A stretch of DNA of 64,000 bases. Origin: Chamaecyparis obtusa (lineage: Eukaryota; Streptophyta; Pinopsida; Cupressales; Cupressaceae). A program made the translations under genes and the position numbers. Positions within the stretch are counted from its first letter, which is position 1, and every line of letters starts with the position of its first letter. This document shows positions 1-11,600 of this stretch, one piece after another. The notes beneath the pieces were generated by a model. That model saw only the letters and a program-made list of their open reading frames with translations, made no database searches and had not been told where the DNA came from. Where the stretch lies: assembly GCA_027943335.1 (NCBI GenBank), contig BSBK01002159.1, positions 2,097,501 to 2,161,500 on the forward strand. Direction: 5' to 3'.

Positions 1-223
1 AGAATCAACCCTTTGACCTATGGAGGCAAAAAGGGAAAGAGATGTAATAAATATACAGATGAGAAGATAGATATAGATGAGAAGATCAACATAGATGAAA
101 GATCAGAGAAGAGAGAGATGACAGTGTGTGTCAGAATATGCTACAGGAAGACAAAGAGATCTATAGGGGAAGTCTACAGGTGATGTATTGATATGTTTTA
201 CCACCAATGCCAAAGGGGAATAT
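1..223 (+). mobile_element. 3' internal end of a Ty1/copia element
   Basis: Non-coding stretch before a polypurine tract (about 210-223, ending AAAGGGGAATAT) that abuts a TGTTG LTR start. The same arrangement, with GCCAAAGGGG followed by TGTTGG, precedes the copia 3' LTR at 34190. The rest of the element lies outside the window, so neither its pol nor its age can be judged. Confidence 0.6.
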
Positions 224-1304
224 TGTTGACATAAACTTAGTTTTCATTGGTAAAGTCATAGGCAAACATCAATCCCACCATAATACTGGTACATCACACC
301 GGTACTCATAATTGTGAACCGGTAGACTAAACAAGAAAGTGATGTACTTTAACCGGTCACGCTTATACCAGTCCAGGTTTTTCCAATCGCTCATGGGATA
401 CACATAGGGAACAAATGACTAATCGGATACAAGCTCTTTATCGGTCAAGTGCATGATAATCTGAACCGGATTATGTGGAGCATTTTTAGTTAAACTGGAG
501 TTAGCTTTTTTAGTGGAACTGAAGTTAGCTTTGTTTTATCTGCGAGCATTTTGAGGTAAACTTGAGATCAGTTTGCAAGCTTTTTTTTGCATGCATGATT
601 TATGGGAGAGTTTACAGCTTGGCAGAACTATGAAATGTATTTTAATAAGATTAATCTCTTATAAATATAGGTTAGAGGATATAAAAGTTTTGTTGTTGAA
701 AATCAAGAGTATAGAGCAAAGAAGAGAAGGAGAGCTGAATCTTCTGAGAGGAGTTACAGTCACAAGAGGTGAAAGGTAGAGAAAGGTGCAACAACCAAGT
801 AGAGGAAAGGGTAACATGTATGATCTGATTTGACATAAAGTGTCATCATAAGATCATTTCTTTAAATTGAGAAGCATATTTAAATCCCTCAATCAGGGTG
901 AACCCTAACAGGTTCTTTGTATAAATCCCTTTACCGAGTAACATCTTTATTGGTATTCTAAGTCCTCTTGCAAGATGACTCCTAACAGGGTCAAGATCCT
1001 AACAGGTCTTCTACCAAATCCCTTAACCAGGTAGCAATCTTACCAGTGCTTTGTAAGCCTCTAACATGGCATCTTTATTACTATAGTAGTGAAGTTGTGA
1101 GTTCTATCCCACCATGGTTTTTTCCTTCTAACCAAGGGTTTCCATGTACATATGCTATGTTGACCTGCGCATTCAATTTATGTTTATGAATGTTGTAATA
1201 TTCTTTAATTTATGAATAAGTAAGGATATATGTTTAGAAAGAAGTAGAAGAAATTGAAATTACTGATTCGCGCCCCTCTCAGTAACCAGTTAGAAATAAA
1301 AACA
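224..1304 (+). repeat. Copia 3' LTR
   Basis: Starts TGTTGACATAAAC directly after a purine tract. It ends near AAAAACA after a GATTCGCGCCCCTCTCAGT block, equivalent to the ATTCACCCCCCTCTT block near the end of the LTRs at 18820 and 34190. The 3' edge is placed by that analogy. The next bases belong to a LINE ORF1, so the element appears to have inserted just past the LINE zinc knuckle. The second target duplication is outside the window. Confidence 0.6.
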
Positions 1305-1462
1305 ACCTTCCATCAAGAGATAAATCTTTTCTTTTTCTCTATCTCACACTGAGCAGAAACATGCCCAATTTTGAAACATCTACAACATTTGAAAGGAATA
1401 CCTTCATAATCAAGCGATTGAATCCATGATTCTGAAGAAGAATTAATCAAGATCTCACCAGG
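1305..1462 (-). pseudogene. LINE ORF1, zinc-knuckle segment
   Basis: Minus-strand coding remnant ending in a C-x2-C-x4-H-x4-C knuckle (CCRCFKIGHVSAQC), the usual C-terminal nucleic-acid-binding motif of plant L1-type ORF1 proteins, which package LINE RNA. It follows a SWIQSLDYEGIPFKC segment. It is the direct continuation of the ORF1 piece at 9667-10639: the reading ends at a GATCC there and resumes at GATCC here, either side of an 8.2 kb LTR element. The far end is cut by a copia LTR. Confidence 0.75.
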
Positions 1463-1467
1463 GATCC

Positions 1468-3622
1468 TATTGTGGTTCCACAACACACGCCCCATTTTGG
1501 CCACTTAGCCAAATGGGGACCCCCTTTTTTTTCACTTTTAGTTTCTTTGAGGGACCCTTATGGTCGATTTGATTAGGCACCCAGTGAGTCAGATTGTGGG
1601 CCTGTGTGCTCCCGATAGTTGGATGTCAATTGAGTCAACTTTTGATTTTTTGCCTTTTCTTTTCTTTGCCTTTTTTTGGTGTCTTTTCTTTTTGTGTGTT
1701 TCTTTGAGTTAGTTTTTTCCTTTCCTATAGACTTAGTTGCTCTAGTTTAATTTCATGTTTTCAATAAAGATTACTGACAAAGCAGCCTTTGTGGTTGCAG
1801 AACTGAGAATCTCAATGTGGCATGTTAGGAACTGACGAGTTAAGAGGAATTCTTCAATGGGATTGAATTGCAGTTGTATGAAGATGTTATGAAATGACAA
1901 CACAAAAGTTGGATGCCACGAAGTTGCCCAGGGTTCAAAGTTTGAGGTCTGAAGTTCAAAGTTCGAGGTTCAAAAGTTCAAAGTTCACGTTTTTCAGAGT
2001 TTCAGAGATTGGAAAGGCCAAAATGCCGAAATTCCTCACAACCCCGAAAGGCCGAAAAATGTTGTCGACTTAGCCATTTTTTCAAAAAAAAAAATTCAGA
2101 AAATTTTTTTGGACTTAGAAAATTTTGTCTTCCTATTTTTTCGGCATTTCGGCCTTTTCAGCCTTGTTAGCATTTCGGCCTTTTCAGCATTTCAGAGGAA
2201 AAACATTTTTGGAGGAAAAATTTTTGGACTTAGAAAAATTCGTCTTCCTATTTTTTTGACATTTCGGCCTTTTCGGCCATTTCGGCCATAGGGAGTTTTC
2301 GGCCACCAAGAAGTCCAACAACCCTGACAACTCCGACAAGTCCAAAGTAGTAGAGATAAGGACAACACTTAGCCAATTTTGGGTGATGAATTTTTTGGAC
2401 CAAGTGTCGGGTTTTGGGCATTTTTTGGCACGTCTGGGAGTTGACTCCAATTTTCTCAAAGATCACTCCTCAGTCATCTGGGCTTCTTTCTTTGGTTCGT
2501 TTAGGCATGATTGTGGGATCTCTTTCAGTCAGGACCACGTAGAGCAGCTAAGGCCGATAATCAAGGGTACAAACAGGAAGATCATCAAGTGCATGCAACA
2601 GTTCTGGCCCCATTTTTGAGATATTTGATGCTTGATTTATGCAAATCTTTGTAATGCACGAGGTTTAATTCCATGCTAGGATAGTTTAGCTAAGCTTTAG
2701 AAGTAGTTTATTTAATGCAAAGCTCTAGTTTAGTTTTACTTTCAAGTTTTAGTTACAACCAAACCCTAGCTGTGAAAATAAGAGTAGAGCTCTATAAATT
2801 GTAATAAAATGATGTAATTAGGGTCGACTTGATCATTAATACAAGATATACAATTGGTGCTTCATTCATGGTGTGATTCTTCTACTGTCTATGTGAAATT
2901 TGTGAATGTGTGATTTGCTCATTCTTTGTTTCAAAGAGCCAATTGGTTGTTTAGTGATTTTAAGTCTGCGACCTTTTAATTTGGTGTTTGCTAGTATCAT
3001 ATTGCTTAGTTGTGACGAATCTCTGAGAAGATATTTCTTTGGTGCCTAAAGATTAACTTGTCTCATGTGTCCACACATCTGGAGTGGCTTCATGATCTGA
3101 TGAGTTTTGACTTATCTTACATCTGCATGTGTTCAAACTTTCGTCGATGATTGCATCCGTTTAGTTGAAGATTGTGATATGATCTGATCTCTGTTGTGTG
3201 GGTTTTCTTCATCTTCTTGGTCATTTAATTCGCATGGTGGTGTGATTGCTAGCATATGTCCATTAGGTTTCTTTCAGCATTTCCCTTCAAGTTTCTTGTT
3301 ACCTTACTCTTTCTAACCTTCTTTGCAAAGTTACTTTCAATAGGGTAATTTAAATTAGTATTGTTTTCATTTCTTAAATCTGAAAATTGGATAAAAAAAG
3401 AGATATTGTGGAATCCTAAAGTCTGTTTTGCAGTCTCCCTTAAGAGAAGAACCAACAAAGGCCTCCTTGATAACAAATTCACATTTGTCTTCCATTGAGC
3501 TATCCGAGCGGTTGAGACCCAGTCTTAAGGAACCTTGAGATTGATTTCATCAATCTTCCAAGAGGGGAAGTTTCTTGCGCAAACTCCTAGCCATTGTCCT
3601 CGTGTAAAAATGACGCTCAACA
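1468..3622 (+). repeat. 5' LTR of the GATCC element
   Basis: About 2155 bp, ending CTCAACA, closely matching 7473-9661 along its length. The first two bases are TA where the 3' LTR has TG, probably a point mutation after insertion. It contains an array of TTTCGGCC/TTTTCGGC units (about 2140-2300), GTTCAAAGTT-type units (about 1935-1995) and a TATA-like CTCTATAAATTG. Confidence 0.85.
2791..2800 (+). promoter_or_regulatory. Putative LTR TATA box
   Basis: TCTATAAATT in the 3' third of the LTR, followed by AT-rich sequence with AATAAAA. The same site is at 8831-8840 in the other LTR. It is the best match to a core promoter in this LTR; the start site cannot be seen from sequence. Confidence 0.4.
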
Positions 3623-3626
3623 GAAG

Positions 3627-3643
3627 TGGCGCTAGAAGGAGGG
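3627..3643 (+). other. Putative primer-binding site
   Basis: TGGCGCTAGAAGGAGGG begins four bases after the LTR end. TGGCGC starts are common in plant gypsy primer sites, where the 3' end of a tRNA anneals to prime minus-strand synthesis. I did not assign the tRNA. Confidence 0.55.
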
Positions 3644-3712
3644 CCTGAACCAAAAGGTTTTTCAAGTTATAATCACTCTAAACAAGTTGGATGTCAGGAA
3701 AATCTAGCTTCA

Positions 3713-4420
3713 ATGGATAGTCCATTGTGTATACCCGGAGGTCTCCATGAGATTCCTCTACATGCACATAATAGGCTTCCTTTATTCTTCCTGAATAATG
3801 GACTAAATGCTACAAATCATGTAAGGATTTGCAAGGATCTAATGCTCTTTCTCAAAATTGAACATGAAGATATTATTTGCAACCTATTTGTCAAGACATT
3901 TCAAGGTGTAGCACTTCAATGGTATGAAAGACTCTCATCCAATTCTATTTGCTCATGGATTGAATTAAAGGATTTATTCTTAATTCAATTTGATCCCAAG
4001 GTGAGTTCACAAGATTCACTATTTTATTTTGCTGCTGTAAGAAGGACACCTCAAGAGTCCATTGCCCAATTTAATCATCGATTTCTTCTCATGTATCAAA
4101 GGGTTCAAGATTCAAAAAGGATGGCTCATGGTTCAATGTTAAAAGAGCATTATTTATGGTGTTTGGATGTCTCATTTGCACCCACAATCAGATCTTTTGG
4201 TAAGGTTACTACCTTGCATGATGCATTCAACAAGGCTCTTTTCGTGGCACGATGTGGATGTGATGTTACAAATGGTACAAATGGTCCCGATGGAAGTTTT
4301 AATATGCAATTGATTGAATCTTTCCAATCATTACAGCTCTATGTCAACCTGGTGAATACATCAAATCAGCTACACAATCATCTCATTCAACCAATTATAA
4401 CATGCATGATATCCATATGA
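3713..4420 (+). CDS. Gag-like protein of the GATCC element
   Basis: Frame open from the primer site; 3713 is the first in-frame ATG. The middle shows the retrotransposon gag (capsid-like) pattern: a helix-rich run with KTFQGVALQWYERL, a following WIELKDLFLIQF, then a FNHRFLLMYQRV segment. Capsid proteins of this family assemble particles around element RNA. No zinc knuckle is visible. The frame ends just after a second, overlapping frame opens at 4402, so the downstream acidic protein may once have been joined to Gag by one polyprotein. Likely a gypsy-type Gag. Confidence 0.7.
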   Translation: MDSPLCIPGGLHEIPLHAHNRLPLFFLNNGLNATNHVRICKDLMLFLKIEHEDIICNLFVKTFQGVALQWYERLSSNSICSWIELKDLFLIQFDPKVSSQDSLFYFAAVRRTPQESIAQFNHRFLLMYQRVQDSKRMAHGSMLKEHYLWCLDVSFAPTIRSFGKVTTLHDAFNKALFVARCGCDVTNGTNGPDGSFNMQLIESFQSLQLYVNLVNTSNQLHNHLIQPIITCMISI

Positions 4421-4776
4421 TGCAATTAGCCAATCAAAAGAATCAGATCAATCACTTTCAAGATCATATTTGGGGTCAAAATTCCCACGATACAACCTTG
4501 GACACAAGTATTTTTCCACCCAATGATGCTCCTATAGAGATCTTGTCATATTCTTACTATACTCCATTGCTCAATCCATCAAAACATGATGATACTTCAA
4601 ATGGAAAGCTTGCTAGTTAGTTATGTGAGCATGATAAGTTGTGCAATAATGAAAGTGAAATGATCCTAAATGCTGATTGTAATTCAGAATGCAAGTCACC
4701 AAGTGAATTTTTGACAAAAATCAGTCATGGGATAACATGAAATGATGAACAAATCCAAGAGGATGAGAGATATTCA
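4402..4776 (+). pseudogene. Linker coding remnant between Gag and the acidic ORF
   Basis: A second frame overlaps the end of gag by 19 bases and runs to a TAG at 4618-4620. It then continues as plausible coding sequence to a TGA near 4738, in the same frame as the acidic ORF that starts at 4777. This suggests one long reading frame interrupted by a frameshift near 4400 and two nonsense codons. No domain recognised. Confidence 0.45.
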
Positions 4777-6381
4777 ATGCTACCCCAGAATTATTGCCAT
4801 GAAAGAGAAATAAGTACAAAATATTTGTCATCTTTACAAGGTAATCCTGATGTTACTTTTGATGCTGAAAAAGATTCACACGACAAAGACACAGATAATC
4901 ATTGTTGGGTAGATATTCCACTTGAACAAAGTAGACTGGATGAGAAGTTGCAAGAATTGGGTATTCCTATGTCATTATTAGATTTTTCAGGGATGGAAGG
5001 ATGTAGAATACACCTCACGGATCAGCATTGTGAGATGGACTGCCCTATTTTCCTTGGAAAGATGGACTTCTATTTGAAGGGAAAGATGACTATTGAGGAG
5101 GTATTAATTCCTATAGCAGATCATTGGGATAGTCAATCAAAGGAAGAAGAAGAAGAACATGATCAAATTCATGAGACTTTGGAAGATATGGATTTGCCTA
5201 ATGAGAAAAATAAAGTGATTGACATCCAAGAAAATGAGGGTGAGAAAATTCCCAATGATGAGGAGAGTGAAATCATAAATATATTCATAGACATCTTCAT
5301 GAAAGATGAAAGTGGAAAGGTCTCTTCTCATGAAATCATAAGTGATGATGCACTGCCCTTTTTGAATGCTAATCATGATGGAGCCCAAGTAAAAGAGATA
5401 CAAGAAATTCAAGAGGATGATCAAAAGGAAGATGATGAAGATGAAAAATTGTGCCTTGAGGTAGGGGAATCTCAGCATTTACAGAACAACAAACAAGATG
5501 ACTCTCAGTTTTTGTCATCAGGGGAGGTAGACAAGGTTATTGATTTGGTATCATGTTTGAGTAAACAAATGTCCATTTATGGGTATTCCATGCACATATC
5601 AAACCTTGCAGTAGCCAATTCATGTAGGATTCATCCTTTTGAGATACATTCAGAGGTAAGTTGTCCTGAATTCTTGTTAGCTTGGGAGATCACCTTAGAA
5701 GGTAAGTACAACTTTGAACATGTCTCTTTGAGCCATGAGCGAGAAAATAATTTGAATGTTGATTCTAACAATTCTTGCAATTTTGAAGACATGCTTCTGA
5801 GTGAAATTCTTAGTCATAATGAGGTCAAATGTGATGATTTATTATTTACGACTAATGATAATTATAACAGGGATCACAATTTGGATGATTTGCATTTTGA
5901 ACCTTGTTGTAATGAGAGGTATAATACATCACAAATGAATATGTTTTCTAATGGTGTGTACGCACTTGAGGAGGATGGATTGGTGTACCATGAGATAAGA
6001 CCTCTAGAAGAAGAAATCGCATTGAGTGAGTATATGCCCATGGCTGGGAACCCACTAAACCAGGTTGTATTTATCCATTATCCCTTGCTTTTTGATGATT
6101 TTCAGTTTGAATGTGATAAAGGTGAAAAAACTTGTTTGTGGATTAATCATGATTATGGAGAGTTGACACAACTTTTGATTTTATGTGATTTGTACCCAAA
6201 ATTTGAACATGAATTGTCTAAATCTTATTTTTCTGAGTACAAAGATGAGTTTGCATTCCTTAGAACTATCCAGGGTGCATTGTTGCTACTGCATGGAAAG
6301 AAAAATCAGTTAATAAGAAATTCATATGCTTGTTGTTCTAAGTTTTTTGTATGTAATTTAACTTTAGTTGTAATTAGGTAG
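4777..6381 (+). CDS. Acidic 534-residue protein of unknown function with a duplicated Cys/His motif
   Basis: Open frame from ATG to TAG inside the gag-only element. Not recognised as any polymerase, protease, integrase or envelope family. Two regions, residues about 61-112 and 268-320, share a pattern: CRIH, then about ten residues later E(M/V)xCPxFL, then LxGK and an ExV segment. They look like two diverged copies of one roughly 50-residue module. Between them lies a strongly acidic stretch rich in E and D (about 120-250). No signal peptide or membrane segment. A length of 534 codons without a stop in an otherwise enzyme-less element argues the protein was selected recently. Possible roles (chaperone, RNA binding, host interaction) are guesses. 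Confidence 0.6.
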   Translation: MLPQNYCHEREISTKYLSSLQGNPDVTFDAEKDSHDKDTDNHCWVDIPLEQSRLDEKLQELGIPMSLLDFSGMEGCRIHLTDQHCEMDCPIFLGKMDFYLKGKMTIEEVLIPIADHWDSQSKEEEEEHDQIHETLEDMDLPNEKNKVIDIQENEGEKIPNDEESEIINIFIDIFMKDESGKVSSHEIISDDALPFLNANHDGAQVKEIQEIQEDDQKEDDEDEKLCLEVGESQHLQNNKQDDSQFLSSGEVDKVIDLVSCLSKQMSIYGYSMHISNLAVANSCRIHPFEIHSEVSCPEFLLAWEITLEGKYNFEHVSLSHERENNLNVDSNNSCNFEDMLLSEILSHNEVKCDDLLFTTNDNYNRDHNLDDLHFEPCCNERYNTSQMNMFSNGVYALEEDGLVYHEIRPLEEEIALSEYMPMAGNPLNQVVFIHYPLLFDDFQFECDKGEKTCLWINHDYGELTQLLILCDLYPKFEHELSKSYFSEYKDEFAFLRTIQGALLLLHGKKNQLIRNSYACCSKFFVCNLTLVVIR

Positions 6382-7472
6382 GTGTTAGTTTGTTTCCTTT
6401 GTGTTTTAGTGGTTAAGTGTTGTTTTGTTAGTGGGTCAGTCTCGATCCTTGTTGCTTGAGTGTTTTTTCTTTTTGTTTGTCAGTCTGGGGAAAAGAGAGT
6501 TTTTGTCGAGGCTTTTTCTTGACAAGTTGTCCACCCCACATGGTCTTTGATAGGAGGTAGAGGTATTTCTTAGTCAAAATTTTTAGAGGAATTCATCTTG
6601 CAAGAAATTGTATACATGGATCATGGATGGTGATACCTTTCACTGGCAATCAAGTTGACATTCAAAGTCGATCATCCTCAACACATTACACACTTTAAAC
6701 ATGATACTGCGGTTGTTGGTTTCTTGGGTAAGTGTCACTTGGAGTTGATTGGAGCCTATTGTAATGGGTGACCTCAGATCTTAAAACCCTTCTCCATCTA
6801 CATCTTGACTTGAAGAGACAAAATCAAAAGGAGGAACGCATAAAGACAAGGTCAACAAAAAAAAGAAAATTTCAAATACTTGGGTGGCATAGCCTAATCG
6901 CTGCCTGGGTTCCCCCCCCCCCCCAAAAAAAAAAGGGGAAAAAGAAAAGGAAAAAATCAGGAATGAAAGTACTAAGGTGGCATAGCCTAAGCGCTACCTT
7001 AGATGCTAAATTGAAGACAATTGAAAAAGTGACAATATTCAGAGTACAATGGCTCAAGAAAAGTCACCTTCCATGAAAATTATGTTGACTCTAAAGGAGC
7101 CCTCCAAATAATAAAAGAATCTTATATCTTGTCAGAAGATAGAGAAGGGTGACTTTAGAAACCTCTACCGGGGCTATGAACGCCTGACTAGCAGTAGAGC
7201 AAGGTTAGAATGAGATTGTGGAAGTTTATGATAGTAAGCAAAGATTGGCTCTAAGTGTTTCTCACCCATGAAACCTTCATCCAAATGTTGAAGGAACAAA
7301 CACACAGATGCACTCACTGGATGAAACAATAAAGGACTTCAATTTTGAAAAGTTGGTGAAAGAATATTTTCGTGAATGGTGCTTGTGTTCAGTTTATTGC
7401 AAGATTTTTTTTTCAGATAAAGTTTGCTGGTAAAGAAATGCCTTGGTCATTTCTCCTTTTGTTGGGGCTATT
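6382..7472 (+). other. 3' non-coding interior of the GATCC element
   Basis: No convincing frame. Contains two copies of a GGTGGCATAGCCTAA unit (about 6882 and 6978), and a run of about ten C followed by ten A near 6912-6935 that could be a slippage or assembly-sensitive site. The LTR starts after GTTGGGGCTATT, a weak purine tract. Confidence 0.5.
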
Positions 7473-9661
7473 TGTTGTGGGTCCACAACACACGCCCCAT
7501 TTTGGCCACTTAGCCAAAAGGGGACCCCCTTTTTTTTCGCTTTTAGTTACTTTGAGGGACCCTTCTGGTCGATTTGATTAGGCACCTAGTGAGTCAGATT
7601 GTGGGCCCGTGTGCTCCCGATAGTTGGATGTCAATTGAGTCAACTTTTGGTTTTTTGCCTTTTCTTTTCTTTGCCTTTTTTTGGTGTCTTTTCTTTTTGT
7701 GTGTTTCTTTGAGTTAGTTTTTTCCTTTCCTATAGACTTAGTTGCTCTAGTTTAATTTCATGTTTTCAATAAAGATTATTGACAAAGCAGCGTTTGTGGT
7801 TGCAGAACTGAGAATCTCAATGTGGCATGTTAGGAACTGATGAGTTAAGAGGAATTCTTCAATGGGATTGAATTGCAGTTGTATGAAGATGTTATGAAAT
7901 GACAACACAAAAGTTGGATGCCACGAAGTTGCCCAGGGTTCAAAGTTTGAGGTCCGAAGTTCAAAGTTCGAGGTTCAAAAGTTCAAAGTTCAAGTTTTTT
8001 GAAGTTTCAGAGATTGGAAAGGCCAAAATTCCATAATTCGTCACAACCCCAAAAGGCCGAAAAATGTTGTGGACTTAGCCATTTTTTCAAAAAAAAAAAT
8101 TCAGAAAATTTTTTTGGACTTAGAAAATTTTGTCTTCCTATTTTTTCGGCATTTCAAGCTTTTCAGCATTTTGGCCTTTTCGGCCTTTTCGGCATTTCGG
8201 CATTTCGGCCTTTTCGGCCTTATCAGCATTTCGGAGGAAAAACATTTTTGGAGGAAAAAATTTTGGACTTAGAAAAATTCGTCTTCCTATTTTTTTGACA
8301 TTTCGGCCTTTTCGGCCATTTCGGCCATAGGGAGTTTTCGGCCACCAAGAAGTCTGACAACCCCGACAAATCCGACAAGTCCAAAGTAGTAGAGATAAGG
8401 ACAACACTTAGCCAATTTTGGGTGATGAATTTTTCGGACCAAGTGTCAAGTTTTGGGCATTTTTTGGTACGTCCGGGAGTTGACTCCAGTTTTCTCAGAG
8501 ATCACTCCTCAGTCATCTGGGCTTCTTTCTTTGGTTCATTTAGGCATGATTATGGGATCTCTTTCAGTCAGGACCACGTAGAGCAGCTAAGGCCGATAAT
8601 CAAGGGTACAAACAGGAAGATCATCAAGTGCATGCATCAGTTTTGGCCCCATTTTTGAGATATCTGATGCTTGATTTATGCAAATATTTGTAATGCATGA
8701 GGTTTAATTTCATGCTAGGATAGTTTAGCTAAGCTTTAGAAGTAGTTTATTTAATGCAAAGCTCTAGTTTAGTTTTACTTTCAAGTTTTAGTTATAGCCA
8801 AACCCTAGCTGTGAAAATAAGAGTAGAGCTCTATAAATTGTAATAAAATGATGTAATTAGGGTCGACTTGATCATTAATACAAGATATACAATTGGTGCT
8901 TCATTCATGGTGTGATTCTTCTGCTATCTATGCGAAATTTGTGAATGTGTGATTTGCTCATTTTTTGTTTCAAAGAGCCAATTGGTTGTTTAGTGATTTT
9001 AAGTCTGCAACCTTTTAATTTGGTGTTTGCTAGTATCATATTGCTTAGTTGTGACGAATCTCTGAGAAGATCTTTCTTTGGTGCCTAAAGATTAACTTTT
9101 CTCACGTGTGCACACATTTGGAGTGGCTTCGTGATCTGATGAGTTTTGACTTATCTTACATCTGCATGTGTTCAAACTTCCATCGATGATTGCATCCATT
9201 TAGCTGAAGATTGTGATATGATATGATCTCTGTTGTGTGGGTTTTCTTCATCTTCTCGGTCATTTAATTCGCATGGTGGTGTGATTGCTAGCATATGTCC
9301 ATTAGGTTTCTTTCAACATTTCCCTTCAAGTTTCTTGTTACCTTACTCTTTCTAACCTTCTTTGCAAAGTTGCTTTCAATAGGGTAATTTAAATTAGTAT
9401 TGTTTTCATTTCTTAAATCTGAAAATTGGATCAAAAAAGAGATATTGTGGAATCCTAAAGTCTGTTTTGTAGTCTCCCTTAAGAGAAGAACTAGCAAAGG
9501 CCTCCTTGATAACAAATTCACATTTGTCTTCCGTTGAGCTATCCGAGCGGTTGAGACCCAGCCTTAAGGAACCTTGAGATTGATTTCATCAATCTTCCAA
9601 GAGGGGAAGTTGCTTGCGCAAATTCATAGCTGTTGTCCTCGTGTAAAAATGACGCTCAACA
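7473..9661 (+). repeat. 3' LTR of the GATCC element
   Basis: About 2189 bp, TGTTGTGG to CTCAACA, followed by target duplication GATCC. It differs from the 5' LTR by scattered substitutions and by a longer TTCGGCC/TTTTCGGC array (about 8145-8340), which accounts for most of the length difference. TATA-like site at 8831-8840. Confidence 0.85.
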
Positions 9662-9666
9662 GATCC

Positions 9667-10639
9667 CCTTGGAAACATCCATGTCCACCAAAATCTGAGC
9701 ATAAGTGGAATGCAAGGTATCAAAATAATATTTATCAATCATAAAAAAATTCCCTAAAGCTTCACCCACTTCTTCCAATAGGGAATCAATCCATAAATGA
9801 AGGGGAAGGTTAGGGAGTCTAACCCAAATAGGAATCTTATTTAACTTCTCAGAAGAGGGATTAAAATCTAGATGCTATGGTTTAGCGATCAATAAAAAGT
9901 TATCATCCCAACTGATGAAGTGATCACATAAAATCTTGGCTCTATCCTGAACATTATTGAATTTTGCAATGAAAGAACCTTTAGCCATAGGATAAATATG
10001 AACAAAACCTGTAAGGAGAGACTCCTAGTGTTCAAAAATCCAAGCATGCAACTGTGGAAAGCTAGGCTAGAAACCCCGAAATTGAAAAATCAGACCATGA
10101 GATAGGAAAACATAAGTATTATGAACAATATCCTTCTTTGTATCTACAGACAACCTAAGGGACAAGGAATTACACACAGGAACATGGGCCATGTGCCTCA
10201 CTTCCAAAGCCCTAGCCAAACCCACATATAGAGGCGGGCCCCTAATAATAATAGGATCTGGAGCAACCAAGGAGCGAACAAAGGTCGGAAAAGACTGATT
10301 AATAGTTGGTAAATGATGTCCAACCTGCATCAAAGGGGAGGGCCCCATCGTCAATTGCGGGACATGAACATGACCATCACTAGTACCAACATTAAATGAC
10401 TCACAAACAACCACAACCACAAGAGACTACACACGCACTAAGCTCAAACTAGTTGTGACGACATCAACAACCACTGGAACTGATGATGCCACTGGGGAAG
10501 CATTATTAACAAGGGACACAAGAAATGTAGAGCCGCTAGGGGAAACCCTAGTAGGACTATGATAGGTGGGATCGGGAGACATATTATGTGATTTGTGCCT
10601 CTTCATTGTGCCAAGACCTCCCTTGTTCTTTGTGGCCAA
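9667..10639 (-). pseudogene. LINE ORF1, N-terminal and DUF4283-like part
   Basis: Starts with an MATKN leader rich in Ser, Val and Pro, then reaches a DUF4283-type fold: a KGSFIAKFNN segment, SWDDNFLLIAKP, and the hallmark IPIWVRLPNLPLHLW followed by an LVDMDVSKG tail. In plant L1 elements this domain precedes a zinc knuckle and binds element RNA. Frame is kept through most of the length, with stops at about 10427 and 10067 and others near 9880-10020. The zinc knuckle is 8.2 kb away at 1305-1462 because of the GATCC insertion. Confidence 0.75.
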
Positions 10640-11600
10640 GATGTGGTGGAAAATGTGAATTTATACCAATATTGGGGGTTGGTGTCTAGATTTGTTGGTC
10701 TATGGCCTTCTCTCCTAGATCTTCATCACTAGATAATGGGCTCTTGGAAGCCCATGGTTGATGGTAACATTGAGCTCTTCCCTTGTGCTAAGGGGTTTTT
10801 AATTCCTTCTTTTACTTCTTCTAATGATCATGCTTGGTGTTGAACAAGTTGTGGGCTTGGGGAGTTCACTCCTTTCTGGTCAAACCCTGGACAAATTCCT
10901 TCAACCCTCTTACTAGACCACTCAATATGAATCTAGTGTGGGTTTTTCTGCCCAATCTTCCCTTTCATTTTGAGAGACTTCTTGTTCTGAGGCCATTGAA
11001 GACTCTATTAACCACTTCTTGAAGGTTGATTCCACTTCCATCATGATTCATTCTACTTTTTCACATATTTTGATAGATATTAACATCTTCACACCTATTT
11101 TTAGGGACGTGGTTCTCATGGTTGGGGATAGGCCATGGATGTAGTTTCTAGATTATGAGGGTCTCCACTTTCAATGTCGTTGATGCTTCTTTACTGGTCA
11201 CTTGGCCACTGATTATTCTATCTTGCACCATAAATGTGTTGTCACTTGGTGGAAGGATGGTAATGGTGATCACTTTATTGTCCTAGATTTTGATTCTTCT
11301 TCTAACAATTCTTCACAAGATGATGAATCCTCATGGATTGATGTTGTTCTTCTTGCTATTGATGTGCCATCCTCTAGTCTTATGGATCCTACTTTGCCTC
11401 TTGCTATTGGTGTGGCCTCATCAGGCCTCGTGGACCCTAATTTCTCATTTCTCCTTTACTCCAACTTTTTTTGGATGCCATTGTGCCTGGTGAGTAGTCT
11501 GCCCCTTGTGTTGACAAACTCTCTAAGGGGATTATTGTTATGAGGTTCCAAATGATGGTATTACTTGGATTTTTGTTCATCAATGATGAAAAGATTATTC
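10640..11600 (+). pseudogene. LINE ORF1 fragment, plus strand
   Basis: Translates in pieces to ENVNLYQYWGLVSRF, LDLHH, GNIELFPCAKGFL and LPNLPFHFE, matching in order the minus-strand ORF1 at 12000-13141. A degenerate knuckle region (GHLATDYSILHHK) lies at about 11195-11240, followed by a Ser/Pro-rich tail. Many stops and frameshifts. It lies head to head with the ORF1 piece ending at 10639. Confidence 0.65.

Larger units (their letters stand above)
1468..9661 (+). mobile_element. Non-autonomous gag-only LTR retrotransposon, TSD GATCC
   Basis: Complete element: two about 2.2 kb LTRs in direct orientation, flanked by GATCC at 1463-1467 and 9662-9666, inside a LINE ORF1 that reads on across the site. 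The 3.85 kb interior has a TGGCGC-type primer site, a retrotransposon gag domain and a long acidic ORF. No protease, reverse transcriptase or integrase motif was found in any frame. It should therefore depend on enzymes supplied in trans, as described for TR-GAG or LARD-like elements. The first LTR begins TA instead of TG. Confidence 0.85.

Noticed and set aside
2184..2466. Lys/Arg-rich minus-strand frames across the TTTTCGGCC array
   Set aside because: They are translations of a simple repeat in an LTR, present in both LTR copies with shifted frames.
6910..6935. Run of C followed by A as a functional signal
   Set aside because: More likely slippage or a sequencing-sensitive homopolymer; no partner or conserved context.
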